Shown piece by piece: positions 17,408-26,956 of a DNA stretch of 64,000 nucleotides. Each line of letters starts with the position of its first letter. Within the stretch, counting starts at the first letter, position 1. A model generated the notes under the pieces. It ran no database searches and was not told the origin of the DNA. It was given only the letters and a program-made list of their open reading frames with translations. Position numbers and translations under genes: made by a program. Source of the DNA: Burkholderiales bacterium (lineage in GTDB: Bacteria; Pseudomonadota; Gammaproteobacteria; Burkholderiales; Burkholderiaceae_C); the NCBI GenBank assembly GCA_003963005.1, contig RXJW01000009.1, positions 1 to 64,000 on the forward strand, read 5' to 3'.

Positions 17408-19390
17408 TCAGTGCAGCGCCCGGTAGATTTCTTCGGCGAGCTCGCGCGAGATGCCCTTGACGCTGCACAGCTCGTCCACGCTGGCACCCGCGACGCCGCG
17501 CACACCGCCGAAGCGCTGCAGCAGCTGCGCCCGCTTCTTGGGACCGACGCCGGCCACGTCTTCGAGCCGCGAGCCGCCGGTCCGGGTCGCCGCGCGCTTG
17601 GCCCGCATGCCGGTGATGGCGAAGCGGTGCGCCTCGTCACGGATCTGCGCGATCAGCATCAGCGCGGCCGAATCCCGCCCGAGGTAGACCTTCTCGCGGC
17701 CATCGGCGAACACCAGCTCTTCGAGGCCGACCTTGCGCCCCTCCCCCTTCTCGACACCCGCGATCAGGCTCAGGTCCAGCCCCAGCTCCTCGAACACCTC
17801 GCGCGCCATCGACACCTGACCGCGGCCGCCGTCGACGAGCACGAGATCCGGCAGGCGCCCGTTGCCGAGCTGCGCGGCCTCAGCCATCTTGCTGTAGCGC
17901 CGCGTGAGCACCTGGCGCATGGCGGCGTAGTCGTCCCCGCCGGTGATGCCCTCGATCGTGTAGCGACGGTACTGGCTGCTTTGCATCTGGTGGCCCTCGA
18001 AGACCACGCAGCTTGCCATCGTGGCCTCGCCAGCGGTGTGGCTGATGTCGAAACACTCGACACGAAACTTGTCAATCTCGGCCGGCGACAGATCCAGCGC
18101 GTCGACGAGCGCGCGGGTGCGCGCCTGCTGCGAGCCCTCCTCGGCCAGCAGCCGCGCAAGTGCGAGCTCGGCGCCCTTCACGCACATCTCCAGCCAGATG
18201 CGCCGCTGACCGCGCGGCTGGGCCTGCACCGTCACGCGGCTGCCACCCTGGCTCGCCAGGGCTTCGGCCAGTTCGGCATCGACCGTCTCGTTGACGACGA
18301 TGAGCCCCGGCACCGGCGACGCCAGGTAGTGCTGCGCCATGAAGGCCTCCAGCACCTGGCGCTCGGGCGACAACGCCTCCTCGCCGTCGAGCTGCAGCGC
18401 CGTTGCGTCATCCACGTGCTTGGGGAAAAAGGCCCGGTCGCCCAGATGCCGACCGCCTCGCACCATGGCCAGGTTCACGCAGGCCCGACCGCCCTGCACC
18501 TTGACCGCCAGGATGTCGACGTCCCGATCCCGCCCCGTGGCACTGCTCTCCTCGATGACCTGCTGCTGCAGCACCTTCGACAGCGCCTGGATCTGGTTGC
18601 GCACCTCGGCGGCCAGCTCGTACTGCTGCGCCTCGGCGAAGGCCATCATCTGCGTCTGCAGCATGGCCATCACCTCGTCGGTCTCGCCGCGCAGGAAGCG
18701 CTCGGCGCTCGTCACGTTACGGGCGTAGTCGCCCGTCTGCCCGGCAGGCACGCAGGGGCCGGAGCAGCGCTTGATCTGGTGCAGCAGGCAGGGGCGGCTG
18801 CGGTTGTTGAAGACGCTGTCCTCGCAGGTGCGCAGCCTGAACACCTTCTGCATCAGCTGGATGGACTCCTTCACGGCCCAGGCACTCGGGAAAGGGCCGA
18901 AGTACTGGTGCCGCTTGTCCACAGCGCCGCGGTAGTAGGCCATCCGCGGGAAGTCGTGCGAGGTGATCTTCAGGTAGGGGTAGCTCTTGTCGTCCCGGAA
19001 CAGGATGTTGAACCGCGGGTTCAGCGTCTTGATCAGATTGTTTTCGAGCAGCAGCGCCTCAGCCTCGGTGCGCACCACCGTCGTCTCGAGCCGCGCAATG
19101 CGCGCGACCATCATGCCGATGCGGGTGCCTCCGTGGTTCTTCTGGAAGTAGCTGCTGACGCGGCGCTTGAGGTCCTTGGCCTTGCCGACGTACAGCACCT
19201 CGCCTTTCGCGTCGAAGTAGCGATAGACGCCCGGCAGCGCGGGCAAGGCATTCACTTCGGCCACCAGCTTCTCGCGGGCGTCGCGCGCGGCAGCCTCCAT
19301 CTCGGCAGTGTTCTTTTTTTCAGCGGCCTCGATCGCGGCGCGCTCAGGGGCGTCCGGCAGCGGAAGATCGTTCGGGGTCGGTGTCGACAT
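17408..19390 (-). CDS. uvrC: Excinuclease ABC subunit C
   Basis: 660 residues. It makes both incisions in nucleotide excision repair with UvrAB. The N-terminal GIY-YIG nuclease starts near residue 50 ([11 protein letters not shown] ... [18 protein letters not shown]). The UVR domain lies around [20 protein letters not shown], followed by the RNase-H-like nuclease ([20 protein letters not shown]). The C-terminal helix-hairpin-helix pair is [20 protein letters not shown] and onward. Compared with E. coli UvrC there is an extra N-terminal segment of about 45 residues rich in Ala and Glu. It is divergent from earP. Confidence 0.96.
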   Translation of the reverse strand: MSTPTPNDLPLPDAPERAAIEAAEKKNTAEMEAAARDAREKLVAEVNALPALPGVYRYFDAKGEVLYVGKAKDLKRRVSSYFQKNHGGTRIGMMVARIARLETTVVRTEAEALLLENNLIKTLNPRFNILFRDDKSYPYLKITSHDFPRMAYYRGAVDKRHQYFGPFPSAWAVKESIQLMQKVFRLRTCEDSVFNNRSRPCLLHQIKRCSGPCVPAGQTGDYARNVTSAERFLRGETDEVMAMLQTQMMAFAEAQQYELAAEVRNQIQALSKVLQQQVIEESSATGRDRDVDILAVKVQGGRACVNLAMVRGGRHLGDRAFFPKHVDDATALQLDGEEALSPERQVLEAFMAQHYLASPVPGLIVVNETVDAELAEALASQGGSRVTVQAQPRGQRRIWLEMCVKGAELALARLLAEEGSQQARTRALVDALDLSPAEIDKFRVECFDISHTAGEATMASCVVFEGHQMQSSQYRRYTIEGITGGDDYAAMRQVLTRRYSKMAEAAQLGNGRLPDLVLVDGGRGQVSMAREVFEELGLDLSLIAGVEKGEGRKVGLEELVFADGREKVYLGRDSAALMLIAQIRDEAHRFAITGMRAKRAATRTGGSRLEDVAGVGPKKRAQLLQRFGGVRGVAGASVDELCSVKGISRELAEEIYRALH

Positions 19391-19409
19391 GCCGGGGATT
19401 TTGGCCTGG

Positions 19410-19415
19410 GACAAT
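19410..19415 (+). promoter_or_regulatory. -10-like hexamer just before earP
   Basis: GACAAT lies 8 bases before the earP ATG in the 33-base gap to divergent uvrC. A start of transcription 7 bases after it would fall at or beside the ATG. No good -35 is seen. The same arrangement occurs before ygfZ and mutL. Confidence 0.3.
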
Positions 19416-19423
19416 CCTGCGCC

Positions 19424-20455
19424 ATGACAGCGCCGCTGCTTTGGGACATCTTTTGCCGGGTCATCGACAACCACGGGGACCTGGGCGTGTGCTGGCGGCT
19501 GGCGCGCGACCTGGCCGCGCGTGGCCACCGCGCGCGGCTGTGGGTGGACGACGCCTCGGCCCTGGCCTGGATGGCGCCGCAGCGACCCGCGGGCATCGAG
19601 CTGCGCGAATGGCCCGACGGTGACGTCGATGTGGCGCCGGGCGACATCGTCATCGAGGCCTTCGGCTGCGAGCCCGCGCCCGCGTTCGTGGCCCGCATGG
19701 CAGCGCGCGCGACACCGCCGCGGTGGATCAACCTCGAGTACCTCAGCGCCGAAGACTACGTGGAGCGCAGCCATGGCCTGGCGTCGCCGCAGTTCCACGG
19801 CCCGGGCGCCGGCCTGACCCGGCATTTCTTCTACCCGGGCTTCAGCTCGCGAACCGGCGGGCTGCTGCGCGAGCCGGGGCTGCTCGACACCGCCGAGGCC
19901 TTCGACAGCCCCGCCTGGCTGGCCGCCCGCGGCTGGTCGCCGCGCCCCGGCGAACGCGTCGTGAGCCTCTTCGCCTATGCCAACCCGCGCCTGCCTCAGC
20001 TGCTGGACGCCCTGGCCGCCGAACCGACCCTGCTGCTGGCGTGCCCAGGCCCCTTGCAGGGCCTCGTCAGCGACCGGCCGGGCCTGCGCACTCTCGCCCT
20101 GCCCTACCTGGCGCAGGACGACTTCGACCGCCTGCTCTGGGCCTGCGACCTGAACTTCGTCCGGGGCGAGGACTCCTTCGTGCGCGCCCAGTGGGCCGGC
20201 AAGCCCTTCGTCTGGCACATCTACCCGCAGGACGACGGCGCCCACCACGCCAAGCTGGAGGCCTTCATGACCCGTGCGGCGCTGCCCGAGGACTGGCGGG
20301 CGCTCTGGCGTGGCTGGAACGGCCTGGGGGCCCTGCCCGCTCAACTGCCGAGCCTGCCGAGCGGCCGCGAGCACGCGCAAACCTGGCGTGCGCAGTTGGC
20401 GGCCCAGCCGGACCTCGTCACGCAACTGCAGAGATTCTTAGGGGTTTCCAGCTAG
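19424..20455 (+). CDS. earP: EF-P arginine rhamnosyltransferase EarP
   Basis: 343 residues. It transfers rhamnose from dTDP-rhamnose to Arg32 of elongation factor P, needed for EF-P to rescue polyproline-stalled ribosomes. The GT-B fold N-terminus [20 protein letters not shown] holds Asp15 and Asp19, equivalent to the catalytic pair of characterised EarP. The C-terminal nucleotide-sugar site includes [20 protein letters not shown] and [13 protein letters not shown]. Its substrate gene efp follows directly. This pairing is a hallmark of betaproteobacteria and some gammaproteobacteria. Confidence 0.95.
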   Translation: MTAPLLWDIFCRVIDNHGDLGVCWRLARDLAARGHRARLWVDDASALAWMAPQRPAGIELREWPDGDVDVAPGDIVIEAFGCEPAPAFVARMAARATPPRWINLEYLSAEDYVERSHGLASPQFHGPGAGLTRHFFYPGFSSRTGGLLREPGLLDTAEAFDSPAWLAARGWSPRPGERVVSLFAYANPRLPQLLDALAAEPTLLLACPGPLQGLVSDRPGLRTLALPYLAQDDFDRLLWACDLNFVRGEDSFVRAQWAGKPFVWHIYPQDDGAHHAKLEAFMTRAALPEDWRALWRGWNGLGALPAQLPSLPSGREHAQTWRAQLAAQPDLVTQLQRFLGVSS

Positions 20456-20458
20456 AAT
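20453..20458 (+). promoter_or_regulatory. -10-like hexamer of efp
   Basis: TAGAAT at 20453-20458 overlaps the earP stop codon (TAG at 20453-20455) and is the best -10 candidate upstream of efp, giving a leader of about 75 bases. No convincing -35 is seen at the right distance. It suggests efp can be transcribed apart from earP. Confidence 0.35.
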
Positions 20459-20540
20459 ATCGGGCTTTGCCGCGCCAAGCCGGGAGTCTTCGGAGTCTGG
20501 TGCGCAGGCCCCGACTCAATACCCCTCGAGATCAAGCACC

Positions 20541-21095
20541 ATGAAACTCGCTCAAGAAATCCGCGCCGGCAACGTGATCATGCAGGGCAAGGACCCGATG
20601 GTCGTCCTGAAGACCGAATACAGCCGTGGCGGCCGTGGTGCTGCCACCGTGCGCATCAAGATGAAGAACCTGCTGAACGGCGCGGGCGCCGAGCTGGTCT
20701 TCAAGGCTGACGACAAGATGGACCAGATCATCCTCGACAAGAAGGAGTGCACCTACTCCTACTTCGCCGACCCGATGTACGTGTTCATGGACACCGAGTA
20801 CAACCAGTACGAAGTCGAAGCCGAGAACATGGGCGACGCCATCTCCTACCTGGAAGACGGCATGGCCGTGGAAGTGACCTTCTACGACGGCAAGGCCATC
20901 TCGGTGGAACTGCCGACCAGCGTCGTGCGCGAGATCGAGACCGAGCCGGCCGTCAAGGGCGACACCTCGGGCAAGGTCATGAAGCCCGCCCGCCTGAAGG
21001 GCACCGGTTTCGAGATCGCCGTGCCGCTGTTCGTCGAGAACGGCGACAAGATCGAAATCGACACCCGCACCCACGAGTACCGCAAGCGCGTCTGA
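20541..21095 (+). CDS. efp: Translation elongation factor P
   Basis: 184 residues, three OB-like domains. [20 protein letters not shown] begins domain I; the tip loop is [11 protein letters not shown] with Arg32 as the modified residue, matching EarP-type (rhamnosylated) rather than lysine-type EF-P. Domain II has [18 protein letters not shown] and domain III ends [20 protein letters not shown]. It helps ribosomes form bonds at proline runs. Several proteins in this window (AmiC, the TonB lipoprotein, the YYAPPPP protein) are rich in such runs. A rho-independent terminator follows. Confidence 0.97.
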   Translation: MKLAQEIRAGNVIMQGKDPMVVLKTEYSRGGRGAATVRIKMKNLLNGAGAELVFKADDKMDQIILDKKECTYSYFADPMYVFMDTEYNQYEVEAENMGDAISYLEDGMAVEVTFYDGKAISVELPTSVVREIETEPAVKGDTSGKVMKPARLKGTGFEIAVPLFVENGDKIEIDTRTHEYRKRV

Positions 21096-21113
21096 TCGCT
21101 GCGGCCCTCCTGC

Positions 21114-21148
21114 AAAACGCCCGCTGAACCCAGCGGGCGTTTTTCTTT
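21114..21148 (+). terminator. Rho-independent terminator after efp
   Basis: AACGCCCGCTG, an AACC loop and CAGCGGGCGTT form an 11-base stem followed by TTTTTCTTT. On the other strand the stem is followed by a short T run, so it may also stop the convergent small gene whose TAA lies inside the T tract. Confidence 0.92.
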
Positions 21149-21368
21149 ATGCGGCGTCGTCGGCGAGGTCAGGCACGTCGATCTCGGCGTCGATGGCGCT
21201 GTCGAAATCGGCGCTGGCCTTCAGCGGAATCCACGGGCGGTCCAGCGGCCGGTAGACGCGGCGCTGCAGGCGCGAGAGGCGGTCGGAGCGCTCGATGGCG
21301 TGCATGACTTCGTCGGGTGCGATCAGCATCGCAAACGGGTCGGCCAGATTCGGGGTGGTGGTCAGCAT
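21147..21368 (-). CDS. Small hypothetical protein, 73 residues
   Basis: Begins MLTTTPNLADPFAMLIAPDE and ends in the acidic run EIDVPDLADDAA. The middle RSDRLSRLQRRVYRPLDRPW is strongly basic. There is no signal peptide or membrane segment. A GAGG site precedes the ATG. I recognise no domain; it looks like a conserved small protein of Burkholderiales, but that is a guess. Its stop codon overlaps the efp terminator. The gap 21369-21485 upstream contains no feature I can identify. Confidence 0.6.
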   Translation of the reverse strand: MLTTTPNLADPFAMLIAPDEVMHAIERSDRLSRLQRRVYRPLDRPWIPLKASADFDSAIDAEIDVPDLADDAA

Positions 21369-21485
21369 GGTGAGCCTCGGTCGGAGTCGATGGCTTCACT
21401 GTAGGGAGGGGCCGCAGGCTGCAACAGTCGGCACAGCGCGCTGGGGGCTGTAGGAGTTTTTCCTACACGGCCGTCGTGGCGAGAA

Positions 21486-22166
21486 CTATTTCGCGCCGCT
21501 GGCCGCCTGGGCTGCCGCCCGCGCCGTGTCGGCCTCGCGCTGGCGCTCCTGCATCACGCGGCGCAGCTGCTTAGCCAGCACGTCGCGCCCGCCCCGGTCG
21601 GCGAAATCGGCCGCCGTCAGCTCCTGCTCATTCGCCGCACGCGGCTCGGCGCCGGCCTTGAGCAGCAGCGGCACGAGGTCGCTGTTGCCGTAGCGTGCCG
21701 CCATCATCAACGGCGTGGTGCCGTTCTCGGAGCGGGCATTCAGCTCGGCCCCCTGGGCGATCAGGAAGGCTGCGACGCCGTTGTCCGGGCCGCTGCAGGC
21801 GTAGTGCAGCGGCGTCCAGCCGGGCCGGTTGACCGCCGCACCGCGCTTGACCAGGGCCTGCACCGCCGGCAGCGAACCGCGGATGGCCGCGATCATCAGC
21901 GGCGTCTCGCCCTGGGCATTGGCCTCGTCGAGCTTGAGCAGGGGCGACGCCAGCAGGCTGTCCAGCGCGCGGAGCGACTCCTCCCGGGTGGCGATGAACA
22001 GCGCCTTGCGGCCACGGGCGTCGGGCAGGTTCGGGTCCACGCCTTTCAGCAGGAGCGCCAGCACAGCCCGGCCGTCATTGAGCTCTGCCGCGATGACGAG
22101 GTCATCGATCGGCGCGGCATGCGCCCAGGCTGCCGTGAAGCCGATCAGGGCCAGCCAGCGCTTCAC
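21486..22166 (-). CDS. Secreted ankyrin-repeat protein
   Basis: 226 residues from a GTG start. The signal peptide (MKRWLALIGFTAAWAHA) is followed by about five ankyrin repeats between residues 20 and 190: recognisable units are GRKALFIATREESLRALDSL, GETPLMIAAIRGSLPAVQAL, GWTPLHYACSGPDNGVAAFL and GTTPLMMAARYGNSDLVPLL. The C-terminus is a charged helix rich in Arg and Ala. It probably mediates protein contacts in the periplasm; the partner is unknown. GTGA overlap with tatD upstream indicates coupling in the mltG-tmk-holB-pilZ-tatD transcript. Confidence 0.85.
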   Translation of the reverse strand: MKRWLALIGFTAAWAHAAPIDDLVIAAELNDGRAVLALLLKGVDPNLPDARGRKALFIATREESLRALDSLLASPLLKLDEANAQGETPLMIAAIRGSLPAVQALVKRGAAVNRPGWTPLHYACSGPDNGVAAFLIAQGAELNARSENGTTPLMMAARYGNSDLVPLLLKAGAEPRAANEQELTAADFADRGGRDVLAKQLRRVMQERQREADTARAAAQAASGAK

Positions 22167-22951
22167 GCGATCGGCTCCGGCAACTTGAAGAGCCGCCGCG
22201 TGTTGGCCGTCGTCGCTGCAGCCAGGGCTTCGACGGGCAGGCCGACCGCCTCCGCCACGGCCTTGGCCACATGCGGCACGTAGGCCGGCGTGTTGGTCTT
22301 GCCCCGGAACGGCACCGGCGCGAGATAGGGGCTGTCGGTCTCGATCAGCACGCGGTCCAGCGGCAGCAGCTTGAGCAGGTCGCGCAGGTCCTGGGCATTC
22401 TTGAAGCTGACGATGCCCGAGAACGAGATGTAGTAGCCGCGCTCCACGGCGGCCAGCGCCACGTCGGCGGTTTCGGTGAAGCAGTGGAAGACACCGCCGG
22501 CCGCTTCACCGCCCTCTTCGTCCAGCACGCGCAGCGTGTCCGCCGCGCTCGACCGCGTGTGGATGACGAGCGGCTTGCCCGCCGCCCGGGCCGCCCGGAT
22601 GTGCGTGCGAAAACGTTCGCGCTGCCATGCCATGTCGGCCACGCTGCGGCCGTTGAGGCGGTAGTAATCGAGCCCGGTCTCGCCGATGGCCACCACGCGG
22701 GGCAGCGCCGCCAGCCGCACGAGCTCATCGACGTCCGGCTCGCGCATGTCTTCGGTGTCCGGGTGCACGCCCACCGTCGCCCACAGCACGTCATGCGCCT
22801 GCGCCAGCGCGTGCACCGCCTCGAATTCCTCCATCTGCGTGCAGATGCAGATGGCCTCGTCGACCTGCGCGGCCTTCATGTCACCCAGGATGGCGGGCAG
22901 GTTCTCCTTCAGCCCGGGGAAGCTGAGGTGGCAATGCGAATCGATGAACAT
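22163..22951 (-). CDS. tatD: TatD-family metal-dependent hydrolase
   Basis: 262 residues of TIM-barrel amidohydrolase fold. The first metal site is MFIDSHCHLSFPG. GETGLDYYR supplies the Glu, PLVIHTRSSAADTLRVL a His, VFHCFTE another, and LIETDSPYLAP the final Asp. Family members are 3'-5' DNases and quality-control nucleases in the cytoplasm. It overlaps pilZ by one base and the ankyrin gene by four. The order tmk-holB-pilZ-tatD is the same as in Pseudomonas. Confidence 0.92.
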   Translation of the reverse strand: MFIDSHCHLSFPGLKENLPAILGDMKAAQVDEAICICTQMEEFEAVHALAQAHDVLWATVGVHPDTEDMREPDVDELVRLAALPRVVAIGETGLDYYRLNGRSVADMAWQRERFRTHIRAARAAGKPLVIHTRSSAADTLRVLDEEGGEAAGGVFHCFTETADVALAAVERGYYISFSGIVSFKNAQDLRDLLKLLPLDRVLIETDSPYLAPVPFRGKTNTPAYVPHVAKAVAEAVGLPVEALAAATTANTRRLFKLPEPIA

Positions 22952-23394
22952 CAGAGCGTTTGCGTGGGCTTGCTCGACGAGACCGCCGTACCCAGGATCT
23001 CCTCGATGCGCACACGGATCAGGCGCGTCTTCTCGTCGCCGGGGAAGCGCACGCCGACCCCCTGCGTGCGGCCACCGGAGGCATTCGCCGGCGTGAGCCA
23101 GGCGACCTTGCCGGCCACCGGGTAGCGCTGGTTGTCCTCAGGCAGGGCCAGCAGCAGGTAGATGTCTTCGCCGAGCTTGTAGTCGCGCGTGGTCGGCACG
23201 AACAGGCCACCGTCGGTGAAGGCCGGAATGTAGGCCGCGTAAAGCGCCGACTTCTCGCGGAACACCAGCTGGATCACGCTCGGCCGCGCGGCCGAGTTCG
23301 CACCGACGCCGCCGACGGTGGGCAGCGGCATGGACCCGCCAATCTGGCTGGGCTGGAATGGCTGGGAACCGGGCTTGGAGTTGGCGTCGCTCAT
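22951..23394 (-). CDS. pilZ: Type IV pilus assembly protein PilZ
   Basis: 147 residues. A flexible N-terminus of about 40 residues precedes the PilZ beta-barrel: VIQLVFREKSALYAAYIPAF, then GEDIYLLLALPEDNQRYPVA and the strand QGVGVRFPGDE. The RxxxR and (D/N)xSxxG c-di-GMP motifs are not evident, as in the pilus-assembly PilZ proper that works with PilB and FimX instead of binding the nucleotide. The location after holB and before tatD supports pilZ. Confidence 0.88.
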   Translation of the reverse strand: MSDANSKPGSQPFQPSQIGGSMPLPTVGGVGANSAARPSVIQLVFREKSALYAAYIPAFTDGGLFVPTTRDYKLGEDIYLLLALPEDNQRYPVAGKVAWLTPANASGGRTQGVGVRFPGDEKTRLIRVRIEEILGTAVSSSKPTQTL

Positions 23395-23407
23395 GGCTGG
23401 AGTGTAT

Positions 23408-24412
23408 TCAGCGCGCCGCCGCTGCGATCGCCGAACGGGCTTGCGCCACGAGCGATTCGATCCACAAGCCGGCGTTGAGGGGGTGATCCGCATGCCGAGC
23501 GGCCCGGCGCAACTCCGCCTCCCAGCTCAGCAGCGGGCCGGCCCGCTTGGGGGACGGCAGGGATGCCGCTGCAAAAAACTGCCCAGGCTGGCCATGCGCC
23601 CGACGGACGAGGTCGTGGCACAGGCGCTGCAGGGCATCGATGACCCGTGGGGCTGCCCAGTCGGACAGCGCCGCCACCTCGCCCCGGGCCACACGCTTGG
23701 GCAAGGCCTGCCAGGCCGCATCGCTCAACCCCTCCTGCGACCACTGCAGCGCCTGCTGCGGCCGGCCGCCGGTCGCATCGAGCAGGCCCGCGGCATCGGC
23801 CACGCCCTTGCTGGCCAGCCAATCGAGCGCAGCCTGTCGCTCCGGCAGGGCCAGCGGCACGGGCTGGCAGCGACTGCGGATGGTGGGCAGCAGGCCGGCG
23901 CTGTCGTGACTGGCGAGCACGAAGCGCAGCAGGCCGGCGGGCTCCTCCAGCGTCTTGAGCAGCGCATTTGCCGCCACGCCGTTCAGCGCCTCGGCGGGGA
24001 AGATCACGGCCACCTTGGCACGCCCCCGCGCGGAGGTCGCCTGCGCAAAGCTCAGCAGCTGGCGAACCGCCTCCACCTTGATCTCGCGGCTGGGCTTGGC
24101 CTTGCCGGCCTTCGGTGCCTCGGGCTCCTCGAAGGGCAGGCCCAGCGATTCACGCGCCGCGGCATCCAGGGCCTCGGGCAGCAGCAGCTGGAAGTCCGGA
24201 TGCGTGCCGCTGGCAAACAGCTTGCAGCTCGCGCACCGGCCGCAGGCCGGGTGGGCCTGCGCGCGGTCCTCGCACAGCCAGCTCTGGGCCAGCTTGACCG
24301 CCAGTTCGAGCTGGCCCACGCCCGCGGGCCCCTGCACCAGCAGCGCATGCGACCGCGCCCGCGCCAGCGCGTCCGTCAGCGGGGCTTGCAGCCAGGGCAG
24401 ATCGGCATTCAT
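23408..24412 (-). CDS. holB: DNA polymerase III subunit delta'
   Basis: 334 residues, clamp-loader subunit. The P-loop position reads GPAGVGQLE at 28-36, with Gln replacing the lysine: delta' does not hydrolyse ATP, so this loss is normal. Four cysteines (47, 57, 60, 63; C-x9-CGRCASC) bind zinc. The sensor segment VAVIFPAEALNGVAANALLK and the LEEPAGLLRFVLASHDSAGL block are typical. Its ATG overlaps the tmk stop. Confidence 0.94.
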   Translation of the reverse strand: MNADLPWLQAPLTDALARARSHALLVQGPAGVGQLELAVKLAQSWLCEDRAQAHPACGRCASCKLFASGTHPDFQLLLPEALDAAARESLGLPFEEPEAPKAGKAKPSREIKVEAVRQLLSFAQATSARGRAKVAVIFPAEALNGVAANALLKTLEEPAGLLRFVLASHDSAGLLPTIRSRCQPVPLALPERQAALDWLASKGVADAAGLLDATGGRPQQALQWSQEGLSDAAWQALPKRVARGEVAALSDWAAPRVIDALQRLCHDLVRRAHGQPGQFFAAASLPSPKRAGPLLSWEAELRRAARHADHPLNAGLWIESLVAQARSAIAAAAR

Positions 24413-25023
24413 GCGGGGTACCGGGCTGCGAGCGTGGCCAGGACCTGGGCGCCGACCTGTTCAACCGTGCCACTGGCCTCGATGCGCACGATGCGATGCG
24501 GCGCCTGCTCGGCGCGCCGGGCGTAGGCCGCGCGCACGCGCTCGAAGAAGTCCAGGTCCTGCTGCTCGATGCGGTCGGCTTCACGCGCGCTGGCGCGGCG
24601 TGCCGCCGCCTGGTCGCTGGGCAGGTCGAACCACAGCGTCAGCTCCGGCTCCGTGCCCTCCTGCACCCAGTCGGCCAGCGGCTCCAGCACCGTCAGCGGC
24701 AGGCCACGGCCGCCGCCCTGGTAGGCAAAGCTCGCGTCGGTGAAGCGGTCGCACAGCAGCGTCTTGCCGGCCGCGAGCGCAGGCTGGATGACGGTCTCGA
24801 CGTGGTCACGCCGGCCCGCGAACATCAGCAGCACCTCGGTCAGCGAGCCCATGGGCTGGCTCAGCACGAGATCACGCAGCGTCTCGGCCAGCGGCGTGCC
24901 GCCGGGCTCTCGGCTGAGCTGCACGTCGGCACCGCGGGCGCGGAACCAGTCGGCCACGGCCTGGATGTGGGTGGACTTGCCGGCACCGTCGATGCCTTCG
25001 AAGGAAATGAATCTGCCGGTCAC
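24409..25023 (-). CDS. tmk: Thymidylate kinase
   Basis: 204 residues. It phosphorylates dTMP to dTDP for DNA synthesis. The P-loop is FEGIDGAGKSTHIQ (Gly10-Thr18). LSREPGGTPLAETLRDLVLS carries the DRX-like/REPGGT motif, LLCDRFTDASFAYQGGGRGL is the nucleotide-binding DRY-like motif, and the LID region includes RRASAREADRIEQQ. It overlaps mltG and holB by 4 bases each. Confidence 0.96.
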   Translation of the reverse strand: MTGRFISFEGIDGAGKSTHIQAVADWFRARGADVQLSREPGGTPLAETLRDLVLSQPMGSLTEVLLMFAGRRDHVETVIQPALAAGKTLLCDRFTDASFAYQGGGRGLPLTVLEPLADWVQEGTEPELTLWFDLPSDQAAARRASAREADRIEQQDLDFFERVRAAYARRAEQAPHRIVRIEASGTVEQVGAQVLATLAARYPA

Positions 25024-26015
25024 TTGCCGCCGCGCTGGTATTTGTTCACCGCGCGATTGTGCGCGGCCAGGTCGTCACTGAACTCACTGCTGCCATCGCC
25101 CCGCGCCACGAAGTACAGGGCCTTGATCGCCGCAGGGTGGAGCGCTGCCTGCAGCGAGGCCGCGCCCGGCATGGCAATGGGCGTGGGCGGCAGGCCGCCC
25201 CGCGTGTAGGTGTTGTACGGCGTGTCGGCCAGCAGGTCGCGCTTGCGCAGATTGCCGTCGAAGGCCTCGCCCAGGCCGTAGATGACGGTGGGGTCGGTCT
25301 GCAGCGGCATGCCAACCCGCAGGCGGTTGATGAAGACCGCGGCCACCTTGCCGCGGTCGCCCGGCGCGCCGGTTTCCTTCTCGACGATGGAGGCCAGGAT
25401 CAGCGCCTCCTCGGGCGACTTCAGCGGCAGGCTGGCCGCGCGTTGGTTCCAGGCGGCCTGCAGGCGGTGCTGCATGGCGGCGTGCGCCCGCTTGAGCACC
25501 GTCAGGTCGCTGACGCCGCGGCTGTAGGCGTAGGTGTCGGGGAAAAAACGGCCTTCGGGTGCCACACCGGGCTCGCCCAGGGCAGCCATGATCTCGGCGT
25601 CACTCATGCCCGCGGTTCTGGCCTTGAGTGCCGGGGCGGCGACGAGTGCCGCTCGAACCTGGCGCCAGTTCCAGCCCTCGATGAGCCGCAATTGCTCCAG
25701 GACCTGGTCGCCGCGCACCATCTTGTCGAGCAGTTCGCGCGGCGTGACGCCGGCATGCACCTCGTAGCTGCCCGCCCGGATCTGCTTGGCCTGGCCCGAC
25801 CACCTGAACCACTGGTAGAGCCAGCGGGCATCGGTCTGCACGCCGGCTGCCACCCAGGCACGCGCCACCTCGGCAGGGTTGGTGCCGGGCTCCACGGACA
25901 GCTCCACCGACGGCGCGGCCAGCGCCAGCGGGCTGCGCAGCCATTGCCAGGCCGCTCCCGCGGCCAGGCCACCGATCAACAACAAGGCGAGCACCGCCCG
26001 CAACAACCACTTCAT
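25020..26015 (-). CDS. mltG: Endolytic murein transglycosylase
   Basis: 331 residues. An N-terminal inner-membrane helix (residues 3-23) anchors a periplasmic YceG domain. Catalytic glutamate lies in ILASIVEKETG (Glu212 region); GRFFPDTYAYSRG and the C-terminal DTPYNTYTRGGLPPTPIAMP are signatures. It cuts nascent glycan strands and sets their length. First gene of the minus-strand run mltG-tmk-holB-pilZ-tatD, divergent from ygfZ with 45-60 bases between starts. Confidence 0.95.
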   Translation of the reverse strand: MKWLLRAVLALLLIGGLAAGAAWQWLRSPLALAAPSVELSVEPGTNPAEVARAWVAAGVQTDARWLYQWFRWSGQAKQIRAGSYEVHAGVTPRELLDKMVRGDQVLEQLRLIEGWNWRQVRAALVAAPALKARTAGMSDAEIMAALGEPGVAPEGRFFPDTYAYSRGVSDLTVLKRAHAAMQHRLQAAWNQRAASLPLKSPEEALILASIVEKETGAPGDRGKVAAVFINRLRVGMPLQTDPTVIYGLGEAFDGNLRKRDLLADTPYNTYTRGGLPPTPIAMPGAASLQAALHPAAIKALYFVARGDGSSEFSDDLAAHNRAVNKYQRGGK

Positions 26016-26062
26016 GCCCTGGGTTCCGCCCGGTCAATCGGGCTCTGAGAAAGGGCGCCGAT

Positions 26063-26068
26063 GATAAT
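26063..26068 (+). promoter_or_regulatory. -10-like hexamer just before ygfZ
   Basis: GATAAT stands 7 bases before ATG 26076, the same spacing as before mutL. If used, transcription would start at or next to the ATG, giving a leaderless message and ruling out ATG 26061. The -35 region is poor. Confidence 0.35.
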
Positions 26069-26075
26069 TCCCGGC

Positions 26076-26954
26076 ATGCCTGACACCTCCCAACTGCGAC
26101 TCACCGACTGGGGCGTCATCCGCGCCCACGGCACCGACGCCGCCAGCTTCCTGCACGGCCAACTGACCCAGGACTTCGCCCTGCTGGACCGCGATCACGC
26201 GCGGCTGGCGGGCTTCTGCACGGCCAAGGGCCGCCTGCTGGCCTCGATGGTGGGCTGGCGCGGCGGCGACGACGAGATCCTGCTGGCCCTGCCGGCCGAG
26301 ACGCTGGCGGCCACGCTCAAGCGCCTGTCCATGTTCGTGCTCCGCGCGAAGTGCAAGCTCACGGACGCGAGTGCCGAGTTCGCCGTGTACGGCCTGCTGG
26401 GGGCGCCGGCCGCTGACGCCTGGTCGCTGCAGCGCGACGATGCCGGCGTGCTGATCGCCCTGCCCGGCGCGGGCCGCGCGCTGCGCATCCAGCCGGCCCA
26501 GGCACCCGCGCCGGCGGGTGATGCCATCAGCCCCGACGACTGGGCCTGGGCCGAGGCCACGGCCGGCATGGCCTGGGTGCGCGGCGCCACGGTGGAGGCC
26601 TTCGTGCCGCAGATGATCAACTTCGAGGTGCTGGGCGGCGTCAACTTCAAGAAGGGCTGCTACCCCGGTCAGGAGATCGTCGCGCGCAGCCAGTACCGCG
26701 GCACGCTCAAGCGCCGCCTGCAGGTGTTCGAGACCGACGCGGCCGCGACCATCGGCCAGGAGATCTTCCACAGCGACGACCCCGAGCAGCCTGCCGGCAT
26801 CGTGGCGGGGGCCGGCCAGCGGGACGGCCGCACGCGGCTGACTGCCGAGATCAAGCTCGCGGCCCTCGACGGCGGCAGCTTGCATCTGGGAAGCGCCACG
26901 GGCGCCCCGCTGCAGCCCCACGCCCTGCCCTACGACATCCCGCCACAGGACTGA
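26076..26954 (+). CDS. ygfZ: Folate-binding Fe-S cluster repair protein YgfZ/GcvT family
   Basis: 292 residues. The tetrahydrofolate-binding GcvT-like fold helps maintain certain Fe-S enzymes. The diagnostic motif K-G-C-Y-x-G-Q-E is present as KKGCYPGQEIVARSQYRG. LTDWGVIRAHGTDAASFLHG begins the N-terminal domain. ATG 26061 would add five residues and has AAAGGG upstream; ATG 26076 is preferred because a -10-like GATAAT sits between the two. Downstream DUF4936 follows at 2 bases, probably coupled. Confidence 0.9.
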   Translation: MPDTSQLRLTDWGVIRAHGTDAASFLHGQLTQDFALLDRDHARLAGFCTAKGRLLASMVGWRGGDDEILLALPAETLAATLKRLSMFVLRAKCKLTDASAEFAVYGLLGAPAADAWSLQRDDAGVLIALPGAGRALRIQPAQAPAPAGDAISPDDWAWAEATAGMAWVRGATVEAFVPQMINFEVLGGVNFKKGCYPGQEIVARSQYRGTLKRRLQVFETDAAATIGQEIFHSDDPEQPAGIVAGAGQRDGRTRLTAEIKLAALDGGSLHLGSATGAPLQPHALPYDIPPQD

Positions 26955-26956
26955 GC

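Noticed and set aside
17411..19423. Long plus-strand open frame opposite uvrC, continuous with earP
   Set aside because: The part before 19424 is antisense to UvrC and has no recognisable domain; EarP begins cleanly at ATG 19424.
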